From assembly GCA_016871315.1 (NCBI GenBank), contig VFZE01000016.1, positions 53,738 to 117,737 on the forward strand: a DNA stretch of 64,000 nucleotides, written 5' to 3'. Each line of letters opens with the position of its first letter. Positions within the stretch are counted from its first letter, which is position 1. This DNA is from Acidimicrobiia bacterium. GTDB taxonomy: Bacteria; Acidobacteriota; Terriglobia; Bryobacterales; Bryobacteraceae. This document shows positions 1 through 9,707 of the stretch, in pieces. The position numbers were made by a program, and so were the translations under genes. Under the pieces are notes generated by a model. That model had not been told where the DNA came from and did no database searches. It worked only from the letters and a program-made list of their open reading frames with translations.

Positions 1-31
1 CCCTCAAATCTGGTACTCTAAATCTTCCACG

Positions 32-703
32 ATGAAATTCGGGGTCGTTGTGTTTCCGGGCAGCAATTGCGATCACGACGCATGGTATGCCGTCACCCGC
101 AATTTGGGCCAGCAGGCGGAGTTTGTCTGGCATGACAGCAACAGGCTGGGTGATGTCGACGCGGTCATCCTCCCGGGGGGCTTCAGCTACGGTGATTATC
201 TGCGCTGCGGCGCCATCGCCAAGTTCAGTCCGGTGATGGGCGCGGTGAAAAAATTCGCCGCCGACGGCGGGCTGGTGGCCGGCATCTGCAACGGATTCCA
301 GATTCTGGTGGAAAGCGGGCTGCTGCCGGGCGCGCTGGTGCGCAACGCCGGCTTGAAGTTCCGATGCATGGAACTGCAGCTCACGGTGGCTACTTCGGAT
401 TCTCCTTTCACCAACGCCTGCCGCAAAGGTGACGTACTGCGTGTTCCGATCGCGCATGGGGAAGGCTGCTATGTCGCCGAGGAGCGCGTGCTGGATGAAC
501 TCGAAGCGGAGGACCGGATCGCTTTCCGCTACGTGAAGAATCCCAACGGCTCCCAGCGCGATATCGCCGGAGTGCTCAACCGGGGGCGCAACGTTCTCGG
601 GATGATGCCGCACCCGGAGCGCGCCGCCGACCCGCTGATGGGCTCGCTTGACGGGCTCAGCGTTTTCACTTCCATGGTTGCGGCGGCGGCATTGAAAAAA
701 TGA
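32..703 (+). CDS. purQ: Phosphoribosylformylglycinamidine synthase, glutaminase subunit PurQ
   Basis: Class I glutamine amidotransferase that supplies ammonia from glutamine to PurL for converting FGAR to FGAM, step 4 of purine synthesis in the cytoplasm. The 223 residues match the usual stand-alone PurQ length. The nucleophile Cys86 sits in GICNGFQ, and the His194/Glu196 pair in [11 protein letters not shown] completes the triad. The start gives the typical N-terminus [16 protein letters not shown]. Its stop overlaps the purL start (ATGA), implying translational coupling. The third subunit PurS is not visible; only 31 bases precede this gene in the window. Confidence 0.97.
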   Translation: MKFGVVVFPGSNCDHDAWYAVTRNLGQQAEFVWHDSNRLGDVDAVILPGGFSYGDYLRCGAIAKFSPVMGAVKKFAADGGLVAGICNGFQILVESGLLPGALVRNAGLKFRCMELQLTVATSDSPFTNACRKGDVLRVPIAHGEGCYVAEERVLDELEAEDRIAFRYVKNPNGSQRDIAGVLNRGRNVLGMMPHPERAADPLMGSLDGLSVFTSMVAAAALKK

Positions 704-2916
704 GCGCCATCACCGCCGATCTGATCAGCTCGCATCAGCTCACGCACGACGAGTACGAACGCATTTGCCGCATCCTCGGGCGCGAGCCCAACCTCACCGA
801 GCTCGGCATCTTCTCGGTCATGTGGAGCGAGCACTGCTCCTACAAAAGCTCCAAGCGACACCTGAAGAAGCTGCCCACCGAAAGCAAGCATGTACTGCAA
901 GGACCGGGCGAGAACGCGGGCATTATCGACATCGGCCAAGGCTGGGCGATCGCGTTCAAGATCGAATCGCACAATCATCCCAGCTTCATTGAGCCGTTTC
1001 AGGGCGCGGCGACGGGCGTGGGCGGCATCTTGCGAGACATCTTTACCATGGGCGCGCGGCCCATCGCGGTGATGGATGCGCTGCGGTTCGGCCCGCTCGA
1101 GGATCCCAAGGCGGGCGCGCGCAACCGCCGCATCGTGGAAGGCGTAGTGAGCGGGATCGCGCATTACGGCAACTGTTTCGGGGTCCCCACGGTTGGCGGT
1201 GAGTGCGTCTTTGACCCCAGCTATAACGGCAATCCGCTGGTGAATGTTTTTGCCCTGGGCCTCTTCCGGCACGATGAGATTTTCTACGGCCGCGCCTCCG
1301 GCGTGGGCAATCCGGTGATTTATGTGGGCGCCAAGACCGGGCGCGACGGAATTCACGGCGCGTCGATGGCGTCGGCGGAATTCACCGAAGAATCCAAGCA
1401 GAAGCGTCCGAACGTGCAGGTGGGCGATCCGTTCATGGAGAAACTGCTGCTGGAAGCCTGCCTGGAAGCGATGCGCACGGGTGCGATTGTGGGTATTCAG
1501 GACATGGGCGCAGCAGGGCTGACCTGTTCGACGTGCGAAATGGGTAGCCGCGCGGGCACGGGCATCGAAATCGATCTGATGCATGTTCCGCAGCGGGAAA
1601 CGGGCATGACGCCGTACGAGATCATGCTCAGCGAATCCCAGGAGCGGATGCTGCTGGTGGCGGAGAACGGGCGCGAGGAAGAGGTTTTTGCGGTCTTCCG
1701 CAAGTGGGGACTGGACGCGGTAGAGATCGGGCACGTTACCGGCGACGGGATTCTACGGGTGAAGGATCATGGCAAAGTGGTTGCCGAGATCCCGAACCGT
1801 CCGCTGGCCGACGAAGCGCCGCTCTATGACCGGCCGTATACGACGCCTTACCGGCCTGCGCCAATGGAAGGGCCCTCCTTCGTGACGGCGGGGATCCAAG
1901 AGGATTTGAAGATGCTACTCGCTTCCGGCGATCTCTGTTCGAAGCGCTGGATCTGGGAGCAGTACGACTACATGGTGCGGACGAACACGCTGCAAGGTCC
2001 GGGCGCCGACGCGGCGATTGTCCGCATCAAGGACACCGGCATCTCCATCGCCATGTCGCTTGACGGGAATGGCCGTTACTGCATGTTGTCGCCTCGAGAG
2101 GGTACAAAGCTGATCGTTGCCGAATGCTGCCGCAATCTATCGGTGGCAGGGGCGCTGCCCGTCGCCGCGACGAACAATCTGAACTTCGGTAATCCGGAGC
2201 GGCCCGAGATCATGGCGCAACTGGTGGAGTCGATTGAAGGGATGGCCGAGGCGTGCCGGTTCTTTGAGACGCCCATCACCGGCGGCAACGTCAGCTTGTA
2301 CAACGAGACGCTCGGAGAGCCGATTCATCCTTCGCCTGTAGTGGGAATCGTGGGCCTGATGCACACCGGGGAACCGGCGGGAATCGCCTTCCGTAATGCG
2401 GATCGCGCGGTGCTGCTGGTGGGCGGCATTGGCGACTGCGATGCGGTCCGCTTCGGGGGCACGCAGTATGCGAGCGTCGTGGTGGGCAAGGTCTGGGGCC
2501 TGCCGCCGGCGCTGGACATGGATTTCGAAAAACGCGTACAGGCAGCCGCGCGGGAGATGGTTTCGGCCGGCATGGCGGAATCGGCGCATGACATCGGCCA
2601 AGGCGGCTTGGCGGTGGCGCTTGCGGAATGTTGTTTCGGCTTGGGGGTTGGGGCGGAGATCACACTCGATTCGGAGTTGCGCCCGGAATACCTGCTGTTC
2701 CATGAAGGCCCTTCGCGCGTGGTGATCAGTACGAACAATGAAGAGGCGATTGTGGAAGTTGCGAAGAGGCACAATGTCCCGGTGGTGCGCATCGGCACGA
2801 CGTGGGAAAAGACGCTGTCGATTTCCAACCGCGGCGTCCGGTTAGCCACAATGGAGGTGGAGGCGCTGCGTGAAAGCTGGGAGAACGCGCTTCCGGCCAA
2901 GCTGAGCGTTTCTTGA
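700..2916 (+). CDS. purL: Phosphoribosylformylglycinamidine synthase subunit PurL (small type)
   Basis: ATP-dependent synthetase subunit that makes FGAM from FGAR with PurQ-derived ammonia. At 738 residues it is the short PurL of the PurS/PurQ/PurL complex rather than the ~1300-residue fused enzyme. His45 in [12 protein letters not shown] is the conserved catalytic region, and two AIRS-type halves follow: GPGENAG and ESHNHPS in the first, and an FGxxxxAxVV-like stretch with [14 protein letters not shown] in the second. It overlaps purQ by 4 nt and is followed after 9 nt by purF, so the three read as one operon. Confidence 0.97.
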   Translation: MSAITADLISSHQLTHDEYERICRILGREPNLTELGIFSVMWSEHCSYKSSKRHLKKLPTESKHVLQGPGENAGIIDIGQGWAIAFKIESHNHPSFIEPFQGAATGVGGILRDIFTMGARPIAVMDALRFGPLEDPKAGARNRRIVEGVVSGIAHYGNCFGVPTVGGECVFDPSYNGNPLVNVFALGLFRHDEIFYGRASGVGNPVIYVGAKTGRDGIHGASMASAEFTEESKQKRPNVQVGDPFMEKLLLEACLEAMRTGAIVGIQDMGAAGLTCSTCEMGSRAGTGIEIDLMHVPQRETGMTPYEIMLSESQERMLLVAENGREEEVFAVFRKWGLDAVEIGHVTGDGILRVKDHGKVVAEIPNRPLADEAPLYDRPYTTPYRPAPMEGPSFVTAGIQEDLKMLLASGDLCSKRWIWEQYDYMVRTNTLQGPGADAAIVRIKDTGISIAMSLDGNGRYCMLSPREGTKLIVAECCRNLSVAGALPVAATNNLNFGNPERPEIMAQLVESIEGMAEACRFFETPITGGNVSLYNETLGEPIHPSPVVGIVGLMHTGEPAGIAFRNADRAVLLVGGIGDCDAVRFGGTQYASVVVGKVWGLPPALDMDFEKRVQAAAREMVSAGMAESAHDIGQGGLAVALAECCFGLGVGAEITLDSELRPEYLLFHEGPSRVVISTNNEEAIVEVAKRHNVPVVRIGTTWEKTLSISNRGVRLATMEVEALRESWENALPAKLSVS

Positions 2917-2925
2917 GGTAAGAAC

Positions 2926-4347
2926 ATGTTCGACCGGTTTCGTGAAGAGTGCGGCGTGGTGGCCATCTTCGGGCACCCGGAGTCCGCCAATCTGGCTTAT
3001 CTCGGCCTTTACGCGTTGCAGCATCGCGGACAGGAGAGCGCGGGACTTGCGGTTTCCGACGGGCAGTCGATCGTCTGCCACAAAGACATGGGCCATGTGG
3101 CCGACATCTTCACACCGGAGGTTCTGGGGGGCCTGCCGGGGCCGATGGCGATCGGGCATACGCGCTACTCCACCGCCGGCGATACGGTGCTGAACAACGC
3201 GCAGCCTTTCAAGGTAGCGTGCAATAAGGGGCAGATCGCCGTGGCCCACAATGGGAACATCACCAACGCGGCTGAGTTGCGCCGGATGCTGGAGCGTGAC
3301 GGGGCGATTTTCCAGGCATCGAGCGACACGGAGGTGATCCTGCACCTGGTGGCGCATTCGCGCGAGCGGGAACTGGCGGCGGCGCTGCGCGAGGCGCTCC
3401 TGCAATTGCAAGGCGCCTATTCGCTGGTCTTCCTCGCCAATGACAGCATGATCATCGCGCGCGATCCGCACGGGTTCCGCCCGCTGGCGATGGGGCAGTT
3501 GGAGCTGAGCGGTGGGAAGATCAGCTACGTTTTCGCGTCGGAGACCTGCGCGTTTGATTTGATCGGCGCGGTTTATCTCAACGAAGTCGATCCCGGCGAG
3601 ATGGTGATCATCGGGCCGCAGGGGATGCGGCGCGAGAGGTTCGCGCCGGAGCGCAACCGCGCTCACTGCGTGTTCGAGCATGTGTATTTTTCCCGGCCTG
3701 ATTCGATGGTCTTCGGACGAAGCGTGCAGCAGTCGCGCGAGATGCTGGGCCGGCTGATCGCGCGCGAGTGCCCTGCGGCTGGCGCGGAGATCGTGGTTCC
3801 CGTTCCCGACTCGGGTGTATCGGCCGCCATCGGCTATGCCGAAGAATCCGGCGTGCCGTTCCGCCACGCGCTGATCCGGAACCATTACGTCGGACGCACC
3901 TTCATTGAACCGTCGCAGGCGATCCGTGACTTCGGCGTGAAGCTGAAGCTGAATCCGGTGCGTCACCTGCTGGAGGGAAAGAGCGTCGTGCTGGTAGACG
4001 ACTCGATTGTGCGTGGGACCACGTCGCGCAAGATCGTGCGCATGGTACGCAGCGCCGGCGCGCGCGAAGTTCACTTGCGCATCTCGTGCCCGCCGACGCT
4101 GTCGCCTTGCTTTTACGGCGTGGACACGCCGACGCGCAGCGAACTGATCGCCTCCAACAACACGGTCGAGGAGATCCGGAAGTTCGTCGAGGCCGATACG
4201 CTCGGCTATCTCCCCCTTGCGCGGCTGCGCGAAGCCGTCGACGATCATCAAAAGCTCGACTACTGTTACGCTTGCTACACGGGCGACTATCCGACCGAGC
4301 TTGTCAACATCGACGAATTGATGGCCGCCAAAAAGAAGCGCGGCTAA
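2926..4347 (+). CDS. purF: Amidophosphoribosyltransferase PurF
   Basis: Catalyses the first committed step of purine synthesis, PRPP plus glutamine to phosphoribosylamine. The N-terminal Ntn-hydrolase domain has its nucleophile at Cys9 behind a short propeptide (MFDRFREE), as in the Bacillus-type enzyme. The PRPP-binding loop VVLVDDSIVRGTTS lies in the second half. Cysteines in NRAHCVFE, RISCPPTL and DYCYACYTGDYP fit the 4Fe-4S ligands of the iron-sulfur class. The 473-residue length is normal. It lies 9 nt after purL and just before an aminotransferase on the same strand. Confidence 0.97.
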   Translation: MFDRFREECGVVAIFGHPESANLAYLGLYALQHRGQESAGLAVSDGQSIVCHKDMGHVADIFTPEVLGGLPGPMAIGHTRYSTAGDTVLNNAQPFKVACNKGQIAVAHNGNITNAAELRRMLERDGAIFQASSDTEVILHLVAHSRERELAAALREALLQLQGAYSLVFLANDSMIIARDPHGFRPLAMGQLELSGGKISYVFASETCAFDLIGAVYLNEVDPGEMVIIGPQGMRRERFAPERNRAHCVFEHVYFSRPDSMVFGRSVQQSREMLGRLIARECPAAGAEIVVPVPDSGVSAAIGYAEESGVPFRHALIRNHYVGRTFIEPSQAIRDFGVKLKLNPVRHLLEGKSVVLVDDSIVRGTTSRKIVRMVRSAGAREVHLRISCPPTLSPCFYGVDTPTRSELIASNNTVEEIRKFVEADTLGYLPLARLREAVDDHQKLDYCYACYTGDYPTELVNIDELMAAKKKRG

Positions 4348-4352
4348 GAGCC

Positions 4353-5537
4353 ATGACTCCAGCCATCGCCACTTCCGCTCAACAGGTCTCCCATTCCCGC
4401 ATCCGGGAACTGGCCGAGATCGCCATCAGCATGGAGGGCGTGCTGCGGCTCTACTTCGGCGAGTCCAGCCTTCCAACGCCGGAGTTCATCAAGAACGCCG
4501 CGGTGCGCGCCCTGGACGATGGTTACACGTTCTACACTTCCAACGCCGGGCTGCTTTCCACACGGCAAGCGCTGGCGGCCTATTACGAAACGGCGCATGG
4601 GGTGAAGCTGGACGCCGAAAATGAGATTGTGGTGACCACCAGCGGCGTGCAGGCGCTGAACGTGGCCATCCGCTGCGTGCTGGACCCCGGAGATGAAGCG
4701 ATCATCCTGACGCCCGCATGGCCGAATGGTACTTCGATCACGCAAATGGTCAATGCGCGGCCGGTTCAAGTGGCGCATCCCTTGTGCGGAGACCGCTACA
4801 CGATCGACTTTGACGCGCTGGAAGCGGCGGTGACGGCGCGCACGCGGATGCTGCTCTATACCTCGCCCTCCAATCCGCTGGGCTGGGTGGCCACCGTGGC
4901 CGAGCAGCTACGGTTGCTCGATTTCGCGCGCCGCCACCGTTTGTGGCTGATGGCGGATGAAGTCTATGAACGGCTGTACTATCGCGGCAACCGGCTCGGC
5001 GAGCCTGTCCCTACGATTCTGAAGCTGGCGGACCGCAACGATGCCGTCATTGCCGTGCAGTCTTTTTCCAAGAGCTATTGCATGACCGGATGGCGCGTTG
5101 GCTGGCTGGCGGCGCGCGCCGATCTGGCGGCGCGGGCCACGCAGCTCAATGAGTTTATCATTTCCCATGCGCCCAGCTTCGCGCAGCGGGCCGCCGAGAC
5201 CGCGCTCCAGGACGGCGAGCCGGCGATCGTGGAAATGCTGGGGAGATTGAAAGAGAACCGCGACTTCTGCGGCATGGCGCTGGAGGAGATGCCGGGGCTG
5301 AAGGTTCCCGACCCGGATGGCGCATTCTATCTTTTCCCCAAAGTGGACGGCTTGGCCGATTCGTTCGAGTTCTGTAAGCGCCTGTTGCTGGAGACCAAGG
5401 TGGGGCTCGCCCCCGGCGTTGCGTTCGGCGAAGGCGGGGAGGGATCGGTAAGGATTTGCTATGCGGCGGAGCGGCGGATTCTCGAGCCCGCCATGGAGCG
5501 GCTTGGCGAGTTCATGGAAAAGTGGAGACGGGGCTGA
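4353..5537 (+). CDS. Class I/II pyridoxal-phosphate aminotransferase
   Basis: Fold-type I aminotransferase of 394 residues, probably acting on an amino acid such as aspartate or an aromatic residue; the substrate cannot be read from sequence. The Schiff-base lysine is in SFSKSYCMTGWRVGWL, and the domain order (TSGVQALNVAIR, YTSPSNPLG, MADEVYERLYY) is that of the aspartate aminotransferase superfamily. I chose the ATG at 4353, five bases after the purF stop, because the in-frame extension upstream lies inside purF. It may be transcribed with the purine genes, although no purine role is implied. Confidence 0.9.
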   Translation: MTPAIATSAQQVSHSRIRELAEIAISMEGVLRLYFGESSLPTPEFIKNAAVRALDDGYTFYTSNAGLLSTRQALAAYYETAHGVKLDAENEIVVTTSGVQALNVAIRCVLDPGDEAIILTPAWPNGTSITQMVNARPVQVAHPLCGDRYTIDFDALEAAVTARTRMLLYTSPSNPLGWVATVAEQLRLLDFARRHRLWLMADEVYERLYYRGNRLGEPVPTILKLADRNDAVIAVQSFSKSYCMTGWRVGWLAARADLAARATQLNEFIISHAPSFAQRAAETALQDGEPAIVEMLGRLKENRDFCGMALEEMPGLKVPDPDGAFYLFPKVDGLADSFEFCKRLLLETKVGLAPGVAFGEGGEGSVRICYAAERRILEPAMERLGEFMEKWRRG

Positions 5538-5582
5538 TCAGCCGCAGTTCTCACCGGGTCCACGACCTGGCCGTGCCGGACC

Positions 5583-5654
5583 TCAACCACCGCCGGTGAA
5601 TTTGGTAATCAGCACCCACGCGATTACGATCAAGAGGATGCCTACAGCTTCCAC
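5583..5654 (-). CDS. Possible 23-residue membrane peptide
   Basis: A GTG-started reading frame on the minus strand encodes VEAVGILLIVIAWVLITKF plus a short GGG tail. It is almost entirely one hydrophobic segment with a preceding acidic residue, like other tiny single-pass membrane proteins. The ribosome-binding site is poor (GGA a few bases upstream), and no homologue can be recognised by eye. It lies in the only sizeable gap between the aminotransferase and the methyltransferase and is divergent from the latter. It could be chance; conservation in relatives would decide. Confidence 0.3.
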   Translation of the reverse strand: MEAVGILLIVIAWVLITKFTGGG

Positions 5655-5682
5655 AATTCCATTTTAGGGCATGGAGGCGCTT

Positions 5683-6276
5683 ATGTTCTCCGATCTCGAC
5701 GATCTTTGCCGTCTACTGATGGCCTTGGTCTTCTTTCCGACGGCAGCCATCGGCCTTTTTCACCGGCTGAAAGCGGAAACGGGCGAAAAGCTGGATCGGA
5801 AACAGGAAGGCATGGCACTGCTGATTCCGATACGCGTGCTCGGGCTGTCGGCGTTCCTCATGATCGGCGTATGGCTGGTTTCTCCGTCCATGCTGCGATG
5901 GGCCCAGATTGATTTGCCCGCATGGGGGCGCATCTCCGGTTTCGGCTCCGGGCTGTTGCTGATCGGCTGGTACTGGTGGGTCTTTCACGGCATAGGGCGC
6001 AACATCACGGACACGGTGGTGACGAGAAAGGAACACGAACTGGTGACGCACGGCCCGTACCGATGGGTGCGGCACCCACTCTACACGGGCCTCATTCCCT
6101 TTGGTCTGGCGGTAGCGTTGCTGATGGCCAACTGGCTGATTGCGGCAGTGATGGCTGGACTGTTCATTCTGCTGCGAATCCGGACGGACAAGGAAGAAGC
6201 AAACCTGATCGCGCGATTTGGAGACAGCTACCGCCGCTACATGGAAACAACAGGACGTTTTCTACCGAAGCTGTAA
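5683..6276 (+). CDS. Isoprenylcysteine carboxyl methyltransferase-like membrane protein
   Basis: Polytopic membrane protein with the PEMT/ICMT-type C-terminus: HGPYRWVRHPLYTGLI followed by LIARFGDSYRRYMETTGRF, the SAM- and substrate-binding core of this methyltransferase family. Four or five hydrophobic segments are visible. The bacterial substrates are mostly unknown (phospholipid or other lipid-like acceptors are possible). I prefer the ATG at 5683 because GGAGG lies 5 nt upstream; the in-frame ATG at 5671 has no comparable site. About 197 residues, normal for the family. Confidence 0.82.
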   Translation: MFSDLDDLCRLLMALVFFPTAAIGLFHRLKAETGEKLDRKQEGMALLIPIRVLGLSAFLMIGVWLVSPSMLRWAQIDLPAWGRISGFGSGLLLIGWYWWVFHGIGRNITDTVVTRKEHELVTHGPYRWVRHPLYTGLIPFGLAVALLMANWLIAAVMAGLFILLRIRTDKEEANLIARFGDSYRRYMETTGRFLPKL

Positions 6277-6282
6277 AATGTC

Positions 6283-7569
6283 GTGAGCATGGAAAAAGAG
6301 TTTGCGTTCGAGATGGCGACCTCCAGCATCCGCTTCGGCAGCGGAGTGACGCGGGAGATCGGCATGGACTTTGGCGACATGGGCGCGCGGCGAGTGCTGG
6401 TGGTCACCGACCCGTGGGTGGTGAAATTGCAGCCTGTGGCCACGGTGCTGGAATCACTGGAAGGGGCCGGTGTCCAGGCGCGGATCTATAGGCAGGTTCG
6501 AGTGGAACCGACGGATGAGAGCTTCCGGGATGCGATCGAGTTTGCGCAGCGGGAGGAGTTCGACGCGATCGCCGCCGTCGGCGGCGGCTCGGTCATCGAT
6601 ACGGCGAAGGCAGTGAATCTCTACACGTGCCATCCGCCTTCCGATTTTCTCGACTACGTGAACCCGCCCATCGGCAAGGGCATGCCCGTGCCCGGACCGC
6701 TGAAGCCCTTGATCGCGGTTCCAACGACCGCGGGAACGGGAAGCGAGACGACTGGCGTCGCGATTTTCGATATGTCGCGGATGCACGCGAAGACCGGGAT
6801 CGCGCACCGGCGATTGAAGCCGTCCTTGGGGCTGGTGGATCCGGAGAACACGCGGACGCTGCCACCCGAGGTGGCCGCATCCAGCGGCCTTGACGTCCTG
6901 TGTCACGCGATTGAATCCTTCACCGCGATGCCGTTCACCGATCGTCCGCGGCCGGAGCGGCCGCTGCTGCGCCCCGCTTATCAAGGGTCGAACCCGATCA
7001 GCGATCTGTGGTCACTGCATGCGCTGGAGATGACGGCGAAGTATCTGCCGCGCGCCGTGGAGAATCCCGACGATGAGCAAGCGCGGGCGCAGATGTTGCT
7101 GGCGGCTTCCTACGCCGGCATCGGATTCGGCAATGCCGGAGTTCACCTGCCGCATGGCATGTCCTATCCGGTTTCGGGGATGGTGCGCGGCTTCCGCATG
7201 AAAGGCTACCCGGTGGACCATCCGATCGTGCCGCACGGAGTGAGTGTCATTCTGAATGCGCCGGCGGTTTTCCGCTACACGGCGCAAGCATGCGCGGACC
7301 GCCATTGGAAAGCGGCGGAAGTGCTTGGCGCCGATGTGAGCCGAGCGTCCAATCAGGATGCTGGGAAAATTCTGGCGGATCAAATCACGGTGCTGATGCA
7401 GCGGTTGTCGATTCCCAACGGCCTGGCTGCGCTCGGGTATACAAGTGCGGACATTGGCAAGCTGGTGGAAGGAACGCTGCCGCAGCATCGGGTGACGAAG
7501 CTGTCGCCGCGCGCGGCTGGGCCGGAAGAGCTGGCGCGGCTTTTCGAAGATGCGATGACCGCCTGGTGA
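6283..7569 (+). CDS. Iron-containing alcohol dehydrogenase, hydroxyacid-oxoacid transhydrogenase type
   Basis: Group III metal-dependent dehydrogenase of 428 residues. It carries the NAD-binding AAVGGGSVIDTAKA, the glycine-rich PTTAGTGSETTGVAIF, and the metal-binding GLDVLCHAIESF and HLPHGMSYP. The insertion between HAIESF and the next helix (FTDRPRPERPLLRPAYQGSNPISD) and the PIVPHGVSV segment are features of ADHFE1/HOT enzymes, which couple 4-hydroxybutyrate oxidation to 2-oxoglutarate reduction. The start may be GTG 6283 or ATG 6289, two codons apart, and neither has a strong ribosome site. It follows the methyltransferase after a few bases. Confidence 0.9.
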   Translation: MSMEKEFAFEMATSSIRFGSGVTREIGMDFGDMGARRVLVVTDPWVVKLQPVATVLESLEGAGVQARIYRQVRVEPTDESFRDAIEFAQREEFDAIAAVGGGSVIDTAKAVNLYTCHPPSDFLDYVNPPIGKGMPVPGPLKPLIAVPTTAGTGSETTGVAIFDMSRMHAKTGIAHRRLKPSLGLVDPENTRTLPPEVAASSGLDVLCHAIESFTAMPFTDRPRPERPLLRPAYQGSNPISDLWSLHALEMTAKYLPRAVENPDDEQARAQMLLAASYAGIGFGNAGVHLPHGMSYPVSGMVRGFRMKGYPVDHPIVPHGVSVILNAPAVFRYTAQACADRHWKAAEVLGADVSRASNQDAGKILADQITVLMQRLSIPNGLAALGYTSADIGKLVEGTLPQHRVTKLSPRAAGPEELARLFEDAMTAW

Positions 7570-7570
7570 G

Positions 7571-7924
7571 CTAGAGGTAGTGAATCTCGAACGGCTTGTT
7601 GGTGATGAAGATCACCGTAGTGTCTGATTCCGCCGTGGCGCCATGCTCCATCTGCATACCTTCAGGGAACCAAACGAAACTACCGGGGCCGAAGTTGCCC
7701 TGATTGGTGACCAGCGTTCCTTCCAGAACGTACATGCCATGAGCGCAGGGGTGCGTGTGGAGCTTGTTGATCACGCCGGCGGGATAGCGGACCAGGCGAA
7801 CCTCCATTCCGGTGTCGGGATCAGTGATCAGGTTCTTACGGTAGAGGGTACGTCCGAGATGCTCGTTGAAGCGCTCCTCCCACGGAAGCGAGTTGGCGTC
7901 AACCGTGATCAGCCGCTGGCTCAT
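7571..7924 (-). CDS. Cupin-domain protein
   Basis: A single 117-residue cupin barrel with both motifs: HTHPCAHGMYVLEG (metal-binding His cluster) and PGSFVWFPEGMQMEH. It resembles small ChrR/anti-sigma-type or dioxygenase-like cupins, but nothing identifies a substrate. It is the last gene of a minus-strand run and begins 2 nt after the amidohydrolase stop, so the two are probably cotranscribed. It converges on the alcohol dehydrogenase with almost no spacer. Confidence 0.85.
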   Translation of the reverse strand: MSQRLITVDANSLPWEERFNEHLGRTLYRKNLITDPDTGMEVRLVRYPAGVINKLHTHPCAHGMYVLEGTLVTNQGNFGPGSFVWFPEGMQMEHGATAESDTTVIFITNKPFEIHYL

Positions 7925-7926
7925 CT

Positions 7927-8994
7927 CTAATCCGGAAATCCTTTCGCGTTGAGGCCGGGAATGAGGCGGAGCGCGTTCTTGTAGTAGAGCTTCTTCAAGA
8001 CGAGATCGGGCAGGTCGAGACCGTACATCTGCCAGAACGCGTGGCGGCGGCGGTAGTAGTCGAAGTACTCATCGGAGGTTTCCAACACGCGGAAGTAGGT
8101 GTGGTATTCGGAGGGCTCGTAGCTGTCCTTTCCGAACATCACGCGGTTCTGGTACTGGATGAACCACTGCCGCGCAAAACGCGGCTGGCGACCAAGCTCG
8201 GCGAGCACGGCGCCGATCTCGGTGACCATGTTTGGATATTTGTCCATCAGCCGGCCAAGCTCGCCGAGGTTGCCGCCGAGCCAGCCCAGATGCGCGTTGA
8301 TGAAGGTGGTTTTGGGATGCTTCTCAAACACGCGGCGCTGTTCGCCCATGATGGTGTCCCAGCTCGGGTAGCGATCACTGGGGCGTGCGCGGCCGGGCAT
8401 TTCGCGCAGCTCAAGCCACCGTTCATTGTTTTTGTCCTGCGGCAGGAAAAAGGGCGCCGGCTCTCCGGTGTGGATTAGAACGGGGATTTTCAGGCGGCCA
8501 CAGGCTTCCCAGACGGAGTCGAAACGCGGGTCGTCGGTGCGGATGCGCTGGCCTTGCGAGTCCTTCAGGTCCATGCCGAGGTTTTTGAAGATCTTCAGGC
8601 CTTGCGCGCCGGCTTTGACGTCAGCTTCCAGCTGGGCGACGGCACGCTTGCTCCAGTCGGCGTCGTCGATACCGCTGAAATCGAGGTTGCAGAAGACGGC
8701 GAACCGGTCCGGATAGCGGCCTTTCATGTTTTCGATGGTGCGCTTCAGGCGGGCTCCGAAGCCGCCGCTGAGATTCACCATGATGCGCATGTTCATCTCC
8801 TCCATTTCCTTGACGAGCTTGTCGACGCGCTCCGGCGAATCCACGCGCTGATGATTGTGGACATCGATGAAGGGAAATTTGGCCCGCTTGACGATGTGCT
8901 GAGGCACGACAAGGGTCGACTTTGGACGGTACTCCTCGATCGTCATCGTTTGAGCAGCCGCCAAGGCAGGGATCAAGAGAAGCCAACTACGCAT
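7927..8994 (-). CDS. Exported amidohydrolase-2 family metal-dependent hydrolase
   Basis: TIM-barrel hydrolase of about 355 residues with an N-terminal signal peptide (MRSWLLLIPALAAAQ). Metal-site candidates are FIDVHNHQRVD near the N-terminus, LIHTGEPAPFF in the middle, INAHLGW and FGKDSYEP near the C-terminus. This is the amidohydrolase-2/decarboxylase-like fold, here predicted periplasmic. The ATG at 8994 is chosen because it opens the signal peptide and lies just after the plsC stop; upstream in-frame codons run into plsC. Substrate unknown. Confidence 0.85.
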   Translation of the reverse strand: MRSWLLLIPALAAAQTMTIEEYRPKSTLVVPQHIVKRAKFPFIDVHNHQRVDSPERVDKLVKEMEEMNMRIMVNLSGGFGARLKRTIENMKGRYPDRFAVFCNLDFSGIDDADWSKRAVAQLEADVKAGAQGLKIFKNLGMDLKDSQGQRIRTDDPRFDSVWEACGRLKIPVLIHTGEPAPFFLPQDKNNERWLELREMPGRARPSDRYPSWDTIMGEQRRVFEKHPKTTFINAHLGWLGGNLGELGRLMDKYPNMVTEIGAVLAELGRQPRFARQWFIQYQNRVMFGKDSYEPSEYHTYFRVLETSDEYFDYYRRRHAFWQMYGLDLPDLVLKKLYYKNALRLIPGLNAKGFPD

Positions 8995-9010
8995 TGTGAT
9001 TGAGTATACC

Positions 9011-9706
9011 TCAGGACTCATGGAGAAGAGAGGCAACGCTGGCCTGCAAATTGCGTGTGAATTGGTCCCTGTCTTTTGGTCCCAATCCCTCGGTCGGAAG
9101 CGGTTTCCCGACGCGAAGCCGGACGAGGCCCGGGCGCATCAGGAAAGATCCCTTGGGGAGAACCTCCGCCGTGCCTTCCACGGCAATCGGAACCACCGGA
9201 ACCCCGGACTTGATGGCCAGATGAGCCGCGCCGCCTTTGAAGGATTGCAGCAAGCCGTCCGAGCGGCTGCCCTCGGCAAATAGCAGCACCGAGACGCCGC
9301 GCGCCAGCACCTCCGCCGCCTGAGCAAGACTCTTCACGGCGCTTCGCGGATCTTCACGCATCACGGAGATGTGCCCGGAGCGGCTGAGGTGCGCACCGAC
9401 GATAGGAGCGCGGAACAGGCTGGCTTTGGCGATGAAGCGGAATTCGAGCGGAAGGTAGGCGTAGAGAAGCGGCGTGTCGGCCAGACTCAGGTGATTGGAG
9501 ACCAGCACGCAGGCGCCCTGTCCGCGAAGCCTGTCCGCTCCTTCGACTTCTGCGCGGATGCCGTTGGCCTTGAGCAGCCACCCCGAGAAGACACGCCCCA
9601 CCCCGTGCCCGGATTTGCCTAGCCGTTTGGCAATGGCGCCGGAGACGTAGAACAGCAGAAACAGAACCAGTGAGGCCGGCGGGTTAAACAAGTAGGTGCG
9701 CAGCAT
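9011..9706 (-). CDS. plsC: 1-acyl-sn-glycerol-3-phosphate acyltransferase (PlsC-like)
   Basis: Membrane-associated acyltransferase that makes phosphatidic acid from lysophosphatidate. Motifs in order: VSNHLSLADTPLL (NHxxxxD catalytic block), GHISVMRED, LLFAEGSRSDG (glycerophosphate binding) and VPVVPIAVEGT. An N-terminal hydrophobic stretch (PPASLVLFLLFYVSGAIA) anchors it. I start at ATG 9706 (MLRTYLFNPP), one base after the folC stop; longer frames overlap folC. It may act on other acyl acceptors, as several PlsC paralogues do. Confidence 0.88.
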   Translation of the reverse strand: MLRTYLFNPPASLVLFLLFYVSGAIAKRLGKSGHGVGRVFSGWLLKANGIRAEVEGADRLRGQGACVLVSNHLSLADTPLLYAYLPLEFRFIAKASLFRAPIVGAHLSRSGHISVMREDPRSAVKSLAQAAEVLARGVSVLLFAEGSRSDGLLQSFKGGAAHLAIKSGVPVVPIAVEGTAEVLPKGSFLMRPGLVRLRVGKPLPTEGLGPKDRDQFTRNLQASVASLLHES

Positions 9707-9707
9707 T

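Noticed and set aside
1..31. Tail of purS before purQ
   Set aside because: Only 31 bases are available, with no convincing coding signature.
2842..4251. Long minus-strand open frame opposite purF (and a similar one at 529-1734 opposite purL)
   Set aside because: They mirror clear purine genes, have Arg/His/Ala-rich composition and no recognisable motif; high GC makes long antisense frames common.
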